From: Pseudomonadota bacterium
Lineage (GTDB): Bacteria > Pseudomonadota > Alphaproteobacteria > Caulobacterales > Aquidulcibacteraceae
Assembly (NCBI GenBank): GCA_023410295.1
Contig: JAEYPY010000017.1
Coordinates: 1 to 11,716 of the forward strand
Direction: 5' to 3'
Length of the DNA: 11,716 bases
Shown piece after piece: positions 6,446-11,716 of the stretch (positions within the stretch are counted from its first letter, which is position 1; each line of letters opens with the position of its first letter). A program made the translations under genes and the position numbers. The notes beneath the pieces were generated by a model. That model worked only from the letters and a program-made list of their open reading frames with translations, did no database searches and was not told the DNA's origin.

Positions 6446-6473
6446 AGCATAGCGCGGCGCGGGCGATCGTCGA
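6446..6473 (-). promoter_or_regulatory. Possible leaderless promoter of the acyl-CoA dehydrogenase gene
   Basis: On the minus strand, TATGCT (6451-6446, 4/6 to the -10 consensus) ends six bases before the start ATG at 6439. A -35-like TCGACG (4/6) lies 16 bases further upstream at 6473-6468. Transcription would then begin at or next to the A of the ATG, which agrees with the absence of a ribosome-binding site. Both hexamers are weak matches. Confidence 0.3.
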
Positions 6474-6528
6474 TGCGGTGTGGACGGCGCGCGGCGGCGG
6501 GCTAGAGTCCGGCGCTGGAGGACGATCC

Positions 6529-7200
6529 ATGCGCGCGCATGTATTGGCGGCAGTCCTGGCGCTGGGCGCCTGCACCAGCCTCGCAGGCGCGGACGATACG
6601 GCGCCGCCGTTCAGCCCTGCCGCCGCGGCGCCGGCGGCAGCGGCCGAGGACTATCCCGTGGCGGTCGAGCTGCCCTCGGGCGCGTACCGGCTCGATCCGC
6701 GGCACGCCTCGGTGCTGTTCCGCATCCGGCACATGGATCTCGCCTGGTTCACGGCGCGGTTTGATGCGAAGGCAGCCACGCTGGAGTTCGACGCCAGCGA
6801 CCCATCGCGCTCGCGGCTAACGGCGAGCGTGGACGCCAACTCGGTGAATACAGGCTTGCCGGATAGCAATGAAGCGGCGGCGTTCAACCGGCAGATCGGC
6901 CGCGCGCTCGGCGCTGAACGCGGCGCCGAGATCAGCTTTGTCTCCACTGCGATCGAACGCACCGGGCGCAATAGCGCGCGCGTCACGGGTGATCTCACTA
7001 TGAACGGGCAGACACATCCCCTCACCTTGGATGCGACCTTCGATGGCGCGGCGGTGGACCCGCTGCGCGGCGTGCGTCAGGTGTTAGGCTTTTCCGCGCA
7101 CGGCGAGATCGACCGGGTGCAATGGGGCGTCAATGCCTGGGATTCGTTTACGGGCGACACGGTGCAGGTCGTGATCGAAGCCGAATTTGTGAGAAGCTGA
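6529..7200 (+). CDS. YceI-family lipoprotein, divergent copy
   Basis: This is a 223-residue predicted lipoprotein: a short basic N-terminus, hydrophobic core and lipobox LGAC with the lipidated Cys at residue 15, then an Ala/Pro linker to about residue 45. The YceI beta-barrel domain (about 50-221) starts GAYRLDPRHASVLFRIRHMD and ends TVQVVIEAEF. YceI domains bind polyprenyl chains, such as those of quinones, in a lipocalin-like pocket. It shares STAIERTG-x-N-x-ARVTGDLT with the next gene, showing duplication, but lacks the W-[LF]-D-A-x-x-H-P segment kept in the other two copies. GGAGGA at 6517-6522 lies six bases before ATG 6529. The frame also opens at 6478, without signal-peptide logic. 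A weak TGGACG/TAGAGT promoter pair (6481-6508) is possible. Confidence 0.88.
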   Translation: MRAHVLAAVLALGACTSLAGADDTAPPFSPAAAAPAAAAEDYPVAVELPSGAYRLDPRHASVLFRIRHMDLAWFTARFDAKAATLEFDASDPSRSRLTASVDANSVNTGLPDSNEAAAFNRQIGRALGAERGAEISFVSTAIERTGRNSARVTGDLTMNGQTHPLTLDATFDGAAVDPLRGVRQVLGFSAHGEIDRVQWGVNAWDSFTGDTVQVVIEAEFVRS

Positions 7201-7280
7201 GCAGTTGCGCCGGTGTGCCTCGTGGCGCTGGTGCGCCGGGGCGCGGTAAGGAAGACGCCTCGGAATAGTGGGAGACGCCG

Positions 7281-7982
7281 ATGAAATCCTGGATTGCCGC
7301 ATTCGCTGCCTTGGGCCTCGCCGCCTGCTCTCAGCCAGAAGAGACGACGCCCGAGACGCCGGCGGAAGTGACGATCGACGCGCCCTCGGGCGCCTATACG
7401 CTCGATGGCAACCACTCAACCGTCACGGCGCGCGCGCTTCACTTTGGACTCGCGCGCTACACGTTGCGCTTCAATGGCGTGAGCGGCGCGCTCACCTTCA
7501 ATGCGGAGAACCCCGAACAATCGACGGTCGAAGTCGTGGTGGCGACCAATACGCTCGACACGCCCTATCTCGGCGACCGCGACTTCGACGCCGAGCTGCA
7601 GAACTCCGAATGGCTCGATGCCGCAAACCACCCGACGGCGACGTTCCGCTCGACGGCGATCGAGCGCACTGGGCCGAATACGGCGCGGGTGACGGGCGAT
7701 CTCACCATCCGCGGCGTGACGCGTTCGATCACGCTCGACGCGACCTACAACACCAGCCACGCCAGCCACCCGGCCGGCTTTCCGGGCGCGCTGATTGGCT
7801 TTTCCGCGCGCGGTGCGTTCCTGCGCTCGCAGTACGGCTTGAACGTGCTGCAGCCAAGCGCGCCGGGGGCGTCGGATGGCGTTGCTGATGAAGTGGAGCT
7901 GCTGGTGGAAGCCGAATTCACACAGCCGGCGGAAGAAGCGGCGGTGCCCAGCCCGGTGCAGCCGGCTGAACCGGTGAACTGA
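7281..7982 (+). CDS. YceI-family lipoprotein
   Basis: This is a 233-residue predicted lipoprotein with lipobox LAAC and the lipidated Cys at residue 16, followed by a Glu/Thr/Pro-rich linker and the YceI domain (about 36-213). The domain has the canonical opening GAYTLDGNHSTVTARALHF, the EWLDAANHPTATF segment (110-122) and the closing ELLVEAEF. A Pro/Ala/Glu tail of about 20 residues follows. Its role is probably polyprenyl or quinone binding at the membrane surface; the true ligand is unknown. GGGAG at 7270-7274 lies six bases before ATG 7281. It starts 80 bases after the first YceI gene and ends two bases before the b561-YceI fusion, so the three are likely one operon. Confidence 0.92.
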   Translation: MKSWIAAFAALGLAACSQPEETTPETPAEVTIDAPSGAYTLDGNHSTVTARALHFGLARYTLRFNGVSGALTFNAENPEQSTVEVVVATNTLDTPYLGDRDFDAELQNSEWLDAANHPTATFRSTAIERTGPNTARVTGDLTIRGVTRSITLDATYNTSHASHPAGFPGALIGFSARGAFLRSQYGLNVLQPSAPGASDGVADEVELLVEAEFTQPAEEAAVPSPVQPAEPVN

Positions 7983-7984
7983 AG

Positions 7985-9325
7985 ATGGCTGAGCGCGCGG
8001 CGCGCTACACAGCGGTGGCGATTGTCCTCCATTGGGCGATCGCCTTCGCCATTCTGCTCAACTTCCCGCTCGGGCTTTGGATGCACGAGCAGGCTGAAGA
8101 CGGCGCGGCGAGCCAGGGGCTGTTCGCGCTCTATCAGCTGCACAAATCGATCGGGCTGACGGTGCTGGGCTTAAGCGTCGTGCGTCTCGCCTGGCGGTTC
8201 ACGCATCGCCCACCGCCGTTTGCCGAAGGCGTCGCCGGCTGGGAGCGCATTGTCGCCAAGGCGACGCACGGGGCCTTCTACGTGCTGATGATCGCCGTGC
8301 CGCTGACCGGCTGGATCTATGTGTCGGCCGGTTGGTCGGTGCACGAGGATGCGGCGCTGCCGGTGGCGACGCGCTGGTTCGGCCTCATCGAAGTGCCGCA
8401 TCTGTTTGGACTGGACGCGGCTTCAGCCGAGGTGCGCGAAGAGACGGCGGACAGCGCCCTCGATGCGCATGCGCTGCTGGCGTTTATTATGGCTGGACTT
8501 GCGGTGCTGCACGTGGCGGCGGCGTTGAAGCACCAATTTTTGGATCGCGACGCGACGCTGGCGCATATGTTGCCCGGCTTGCGCGCGCCAGGTGAAGGGC
8601 CAGCGCCCAAAAGTGCGGGCCGGCTGGCGGTGCTGGGCGTAGGGCTTGGCGCGACTGGCGTGGCGCTGGCGGCGGCGGCGTTTTTCATCGCCAGCAATGT
8701 TGGCTCGCCCGAGAGTGCGCCGGCTTCGACGTTTGAGGTGGTGGAGAGTGCTGGCGAAGCACCTGCCGCGCCACTGACGGAGCCTACGCCAACAGAACCG
8801 GCGCTCCCGGGCGCGCCGGCGGCTTGGCGCGTGGATCAGGACGCGAGCTCTGTCGGGTTTTCCTACACCTATGAGGACGAGAGCGGATCGACGGCGTTCA
8901 ACGGGCGCTTCACCCGCTGGCGCGCGGATATCCGCTTCGACCAGGCCAATCTGGAGCAATCGTCGGCCAATGTGCAGATCGAGACAGGCTCGGCGGCGAC
9001 GGGCGTCGCGATGCACGATAACGCCCTCCCCGGCGCGGAATGGTTCGACGCCGGCAGCCATCCGCGTGCGAGCTTCCGCACCACGCGCATCCGCGCCCGT
9101 GGCGACGGCCAGTACGAGGCGCGCGGCGAGCTGACCATCCGCGGACGCACCCGCGAGGTGGAGCTGCCGTTCACGCTACGGATCGAGAGCGATCGCGCGG
9201 TGATGGATGGGCGCACGCGCATCGACCGGCGCGATTTCGATGTCGGCACGGACGGCGCCGGCGATGAGCTGATCTCGCGCGAGATCGAGATCACGATCCA
9301 CGTAGAGGCGGTGCGGGGGAGCTGA
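7985..9325 (+). CDS. Cytochrome b561 fused to a C-terminal YceI domain
   Basis: This is a 446-residue two-part protein. Residues 1-185 form a bacterial cytochrome b561 (CybB-like) with four transmembrane helices at about 9-33, 50-70, 95-115 and 162-181. Candidate heme ligands are His16 (LHW), His53 (LHKSIG), His95, His162 and His176. A fifth helix (about 213-237) and a Pro/Ala/Glu linker (238-278) carry a YceI domain (about 279-443) with VGFSYTYED, AEWFDAGSHPRASF (351-364) and the closing REIEITIHVEA. The b561 part would exchange electrons with the quinone pool while the YceI part, probably periplasmic, binds the prenyl chain. Separate adjacent b561 and YceI genes are known in E. coli (yceJ-yceI). 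The start is two bases after the upstream stop, suggesting coupling. Confidence 0.93.
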   Translation: MAERAARYTAVAIVLHWAIAFAILLNFPLGLWMHEQAEDGAASQGLFALYQLHKSIGLTVLGLSVVRLAWRFTHRPPPFAEGVAGWERIVAKATHGAFYVLMIAVPLTGWIYVSAGWSVHEDAALPVATRWFGLIEVPHLFGLDAASAEVREETADSALDAHALLAFIMAGLAVLHVAAALKHQFLDRDATLAHMLPGLRAPGEGPAPKSAGRLAVLGVGLGATGVALAAAAFFIASNVGSPESAPASTFEVVESAGEAPAAPLTEPTPTEPALPGAPAAWRVDQDASSVGFSYTYEDESGSTAFNGRFTRWRADIRFDQANLEQSSANVQIETGSAATGVAMHDNALPGAEWFDAGSHPRASFRTTRIRARGDGQYEARGELTIRGRTREVELPFTLRIESDRAVMDGRTRIDRRDFDVGTDGAGDELISREIEITIHVEAVRGS

Positions 9326-9327
9326 CG

Positions 9328-9424
9328 CTATGGACCGCCGGCGTCTCGCCGGCAGCTTCGTTTCAGCCCGCAGAAGTCGCGCCCGCCGAAGCACCGATGC
9401 CGGAGAGACGCCAGCGGTCCATAG
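9328..9424. repeat. 97-bp REP/MITE-like inverted-repeat element
   Basis: Terminal arms of 27 bases (9328-9354 and 9398-9424) are inverted copies matching at 25 of 27 positions, starting CTATGGACCGC on both strands. Inside them GCTTCG (9355-9360) pairs with CGAAGC (9387-9392), extending the fold across a five-base bulge. The left arm also contains GCCGGC-GTCTC-GCCGGC, a small hairpin of its own, as in REP units. The element fills the gap between the convergent b561-YceI and YqhA-family genes, so it may also end transcription from both sides, although no T-run is present. No clean target-site duplication is visible. The first 17 bases of the family recur at 11647. Confidence 0.75.
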
Positions 9425-9432
9425 GGAGCGAG

Positions 9433-9984
9433 CTAGTGCTTGCCCACCTGATGCGCCTTTTCCTCAATCCAATCCATTGTCGCCACGGCGACGCCGGAGA
9501 CGATGAAGGTCAAGTGGATGATCACGTACCAGAGCAATTGCTGCTGCGTGTAGTTGGCGAGGTTCATAAAAATCTTCAGCAAGTGAATGCCGCTGATGGC
9601 GACGATCGAGGCGATCAGCTTGATCTTGAGGCCTGAGAAGTCGAGCGTGCCCATCCATTCCGGCCGGTCATGGTCGCGTTGCGCGCTTTCGATCTTGGAG
9701 ACGAAGCTCTCATAGCCCGTGAGCAGAATGATCAGCACCAAATTGCCGGCGAGCGAAAGATCGACCAGCGTCAGCACCAAGAGGATGACGTCGGTCTCGT
9801 CCATATCCATCACCTGCGGCGCTTGCAGCACCAGCTCGCGGAAGAAGGTGATGATGAGGATGCCGAGCGCGGCGATGAGGCCGAGATAGACCGGCGCCAT
9901 CAGCCAGCGGCTGGAATAGATCACCCATTCGATGGCGCGCTCAAGAAACGGCGAGCGGTCGCGCGGGCCGATGTCCTGGCTCAT
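9433..9984 (-). CDS. YqhA-family (UPF0114) membrane protein
   Basis: This is a 183-residue inner-membrane protein of the YqhA/UPF0114 family (E. coli YqhA is 164 residues). Hydrophobic helices lie at about 28-48, 66-89, 119-140 and 150-170. The family-like stretches are ERAIEWVIYSSRWLMAPVY near the N-terminus, LVDLSLAGNLVLIILLTGYE (73-92) and the LDFSGLKIKLIASIVAISGI segment (114-133), which are the strongest basis for the call. The function of the family is unknown. ATG 9984 gives the family N-terminus, with a GGGGGA about 10 bases upstream; the frame remains open to 10299 but those residues are His/Arg-rich and antisense to the MAPEG gene. The stop is eight bases from the inverted-repeat element. 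Confidence 0.9.
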   Translation of the reverse strand: MSQDIGPRDRSPFLERAIEWVIYSSRWLMAPVYLGLIAALGILIITFFRELVLQAPQVMDMDETDVILLVLTLVDLSLAGNLVLIILLTGYESFVSKIESAQRDHDRPEWMGTLDFSGLKIKLIASIVAISGIHLLKIFMNLANYTQQQLLWYVIIHLTFIVSGVAVATMDWIEEKAHQVGKH

Positions 9985-10116
9985 GGCGTCTAGTCCCCCA
10001 GAGATTCGCGCGGACGCTAGCGGCGCGCCTCGGGGCGGCCAAGGGGACTCTCGCAGCGGGAGCTTGCGGGCGGGCCCGGCGGAGCCGAGGATGGCGCCGC
10101 CGAGGGGAGGAAGACA

Positions 10117-10545
10117 ATGTACGAGCACGGATTGATCGCGCCTGTGGTGGCGCTCGTGATCTGGTCGCTGATCATGCTGGTGTGGCTTTACGCGACCCGC
10201 ATTCCGGCGATGGGCAAGGCAAAGCTGAAGCCGGGCGCCGCGACCAAGGCGGACATCGACGCGCTGCCAGTCGCCAACGTGGCGCACAATTACAATCACC
10301 TGATGGAGCAGCCGACGCTGTTCTACGCCATCTGTTTTGCGCTGCAGCTGCTGGGCCAGACCCAGGACATCAATATCGGGCTAGCGTGGCTCTATGTTGT
10401 GCTGCGCATTGTGCACTCGCTGGTGCAGGCGACGGTCAATGTGATCATCGTGCGCTGGCTGATCTTCATGACCGCCTCGCTGGTGCTGGCGGCGCTGACC
10501 GTGCACGCGGCGATGGCGATGGGCTGGCTGCCGAACGTGCATTGA
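10117..10545 (+). CDS. MAPEG-family membrane protein
   Basis: This is a 142-residue integral membrane protein of the MAPEG superfamily (membrane-associated proteins in eicosanoid and glutathione metabolism). It has four helices at about 7-27, 67-85, 86-110 and 115-137, with a polar loop at 30-60. Family signatures are NYNHLMEQPTLFYAICFAL (58-76) and AWLYVVLRIVHSLVQATVN (90-108). Bacterial members may act as glutathione-dependent transferases or peroxidases, but substrates are mostly unknown and nothing here fixes one. A strong GGGGAGGAAG (10104-10113) precedes ATG 10117. It is divergent from the YqhA-family gene with 132 bases between starts; that gap is GC-rich and shows no clear promoter. 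Confidence 0.92.
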   Translation: MYEHGLIAPVVALVIWSLIMLVWLYATRIPAMGKAKLKPGAATKADIDALPVANVAHNYNHLMEQPTLFYAICFALQLLGQTQDINIGLAWLYVVLRIVHSLVQATVNVIIVRWLIFMTASLVLAALTVHAAMAMGWLPNVH

Positions 10546-10554
10546 CCAGGGTCC

Positions 10555-10570
10555 CTCCCCTTACGGGGAG
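10555..10570. terminator. Short hairpin between convergent genes
   Basis: CTCCCC (10555-10560) and GGGGAG (10565-10570) form a perfect 6-bp stem with a TTAC loop. It lies in the 28-base gap between the MAPEG stop and the diheme cytochrome stop, so it could serve as a terminator from both sides. There is no T-run on either strand. Similar CCCTCCCC-TTAC-GGGGAGG motifs recur in alphaproteobacterial genomes, so it may instead be a dispersed repeat; that is from memory. Confidence 0.45.
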
Positions 10571-10573
10571 AGA

Positions 10574-11647
10574 TCAGTCGCTGCTTCCGTCCGCATCCAT
10601 CTCCGCGATCCATTGGCGGATGAGGGCGACACCCCGCTCGTCGACGAGTTGGCGGCCGAGTTCGGGCATCATCACGCCCGGATCGGTCGACTGCATGCGG
10701 TGCAGCAGGATGGAGCGCTCGGGATGGCCAGGCTCGATGGCGAACTCGAAACCAGCCGAGCCGCGGCCGGCGGCGACGGGACGCTTGCCCACGCCCCAGC
10801 GCGAGGGATCGGTTTGCGACCAGGAGAGATCGAGGCCGGAGGTGTGCGCGGGGCCTTGCGGATTGTGGCAGTGCGCGCAGTTCACATCGAGATAGGCGCG
10901 GGCGCGGTGTTCGAGCGTGCCATCGGATGCGTCGTTGGCGTTTGGCAGGCGCGGGTCGCGCGATGCCGGGAGCCCGTCGATGATCGCGGCGTTGGACCAG
11001 TGCGCGAGTTGGTTCTCGGCGCCTGAGGCATAGTCGTAATCACGATTCAAATTCCGCGCGTTCGGCCCGATTGGAACGATATCGCCGGCGCGGGTATGGC
11101 AGCCGCGGCATTGGTTGACGTTCGGCACGGCCCAATCGAGCGCGATGGCCTCGCCTGCTTCGTTGGTGAAGCTGACCGGCACGTCGGCGCCGATGACGGA
11201 GAGCCGCGCTTCGGTCTGCGCTTCGTTCCAGACATAAGGCAGCGTAAGCCAGCCTTCTGGACGGCGGATCATGACGCGGGTTTCGATGAAGCGGACGTTC
11301 TCGGTAGGCTGGCGCAGGTCGGCGGCGAAGGCGAACGTCTTTATCAGCGCCGTGCCGACGGGGAAGTCGAACACGTCATCGCTGCTGTAGCGCGCTGGGC
11401 CCGCGCCGCGCGGGATATAGACGTGGCGGAATTTGAGCGCGCCATCGGAATAGAGCGGCGTGTTGAGATCGTAGGGCGTGACGCCCGGATTGGGCGCCGT
11501 CATCGCCACGTCGCGGAAAAAGCGGAAGTGCGAGAGCAGCGGCGGCGGCTGGTTCGCCATCACCACTTCATCCGCTACATGCGGCGGCGGAACGCGCTGG
11601 GCAGCGGCGGGCCCAACAAGGGCGAGCACAAAAAGCGCGAGGGCCAT
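10574..11647 (-). CDS. Diheme c-type cytochrome, SO2930/HNE_0200-like
   Basis: This is an exported protein of about 357 residues with two heme-binding motifs, CRGCH (180-184) and CAHCH (257-261), and VMMPELGR (325-332) providing a Met326/Met327 candidate sixth ligand. The long N-terminal part before the hemes, with PYDLNTPLYSDGA (58-70) and FPVGTALIKTFAF (95-107), fits the SO2930-type diheme family, which is often found beside a parallel beta-helix protein. Its function is unestablished. The N-terminus has a hydrophobic core and AAAQ cleavage-like site but no positive charge from ATG 11647, and no Shine-Dalgarno. The frame stays open to the window edge (with Arg-rich residues just upstream), so the true start may lie outside. 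Its ATG falls within the repeat sequence that begins at 11647. Confidence 0.88.
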   Translation of the reverse strand: MALALFVLALVGPAAAQRVPPPHVADEVVMANQPPPLLSHFRFFRDVAMTAPNPGVTPYDLNTPLYSDGALKFRHVYIPRGAGPARYSSDDVFDFPVGTALIKTFAFAADLRQPTENVRFIETRVMIRRPEGWLTLPYVWNEAQTEARLSVIGADVPVSFTNEAGEAIALDWAVPNVNQCRGCHTRAGDIVPIGPNARNLNRDYDYASGAENQLAHWSNAAIIDGLPASRDPRLPNANDASDGTLEHRARAYLDVNCAHCHNPQGPAHTSGLDLSWSQTDPSRWGVGKRPVAAGRGSAGFEFAIEPGHPERSILLHRMQSTDPGVMMPELGRQLVDERGVALIRQWIAEMDADGSSD

Positions 11648-11716
11648 ATGGACCGCCGGCGTCCCCCCCGGCCGGCGCCAGCCGTGCTGAATGCGGCGCC
11701 GGCCGGCGCGGCGCCG
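11647..11716. repeat. Second, partial copy of the repeat family with a GC-rich hairpin (cut by window edge)
   Basis: TATGGACCGCCGGCGTC (11647-11663) is identical to 9329-9345, the end of the 97-bp element. After a C-run, CCGGCCGGCGCC (11668-11679) pairs perfectly with GGCGCCGGCCGG (11695-11706) around a 15-base loop, which differs from the interior of the first copy. The element abuts and slightly overlaps the predicted start of the diheme cytochrome gene. It is incomplete here, so its far end is not visible. Confidence 0.55.

Noticed and set aside
7201..7280. Promoter or terminator between the first and second YceI genes
   Set aside because: The gap shows only two short direct repeats of TGCGCCGG and no hexamer pair or stable stem, so I did not annotate a site there.
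9320..9430. Target-site duplication flanking the 97-bp element
   Set aside because: GGAGC appears on both sides but is five bases away from the element on the left, so no clean duplication abuts both ends.
9985..10299. Upstream extension of the YqhA-family frame
   Set aside because: Residues are His/Arg/Pro-rich, do not match the family, and overlap the MAPEG gene on the other strand. The start at 9984 gives the expected N-terminus.

Overview
The window is GC-rich, densely packed bacterial chromosome. Gene content points to an aerobic alphaproteobacterium, plausibly of the Hyphomonadaceae/Caulobacterales type: a diheme cytochrome of the SO2930/HNE_0200 kind, a YceI plus cytochrome b561 cluster, a DmdC-like acyl-CoA dehydrogenase, and several genes without a Shine-Dalgarno. 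That placement is inference from gene families and base composition; no rRNA or tRNA is present to fix it. I see no phage, insertion sequence, CRISPR array or integron, and no gene-free stretch longer than about 130 bases.

Layout, left to right. Positions 1-982 (minus strand): the 5' end of an unidentified gene running off the left edge, preceded by a palindromic, tandemly repeated operator-like site, and a short-chain dehydrogenase (SDR). Positions 1016-1690 (plus): a good sigma70-type promoter and a secreted protein of unknown function. Positions 1691-1808: a cluster of three inverted repeats that could fold into a three-way junction around the start of a polytopic membrane protein (1780-2472). 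Positions 2445-3415: a YbjQ-family protein (minus) overlapping tail-to-tail with the membrane protein, and DNA-3-methyladenine glycosylase I (plus).

Positions 3394-6439 (minus) look like one operon: acyl-CoA dehydrogenase, then an MBL-fold hydrolase, then a small membrane protein whose ATG overlaps the hydrolase stop region. The dehydrogenase may be translated from a leaderless transcript. Acyl-CoA oxidation coupled to a hydrolase acting on a related (thio)ester is a reasonable but unproven reading.

Positions 6529-9325 (plus) hold three YceI-domain genes in a row: two predicted lipoproteins, then a cytochrome b561 with a periplasmic YceI domain fused to its C-terminus. Copies 1 and 2 are clearly paralogous. 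YceI domains have a lipocalin-like fold that binds polyprenyl chains such as polyprenyl quinones, so together the genes look like an envelope quinone/electron-transfer module.

Positions 9328-9424 carry a 97-bp inverted-repeat (REP/MITE-like) element between convergent genes. Its terminal 17 bases recur at 11647-11663, on the right edge. Between these lie a YqhA-family membrane protein (minus), a MAPEG-family membrane protein (plus) and the diheme cytochrome (minus), whose true N-terminus may lie outside the window.

The points most worth a second look are the nested palindromes at 1699-1808, the operator at 88-120, the YceI triplication with fusion, and the repeat element with its second copy.
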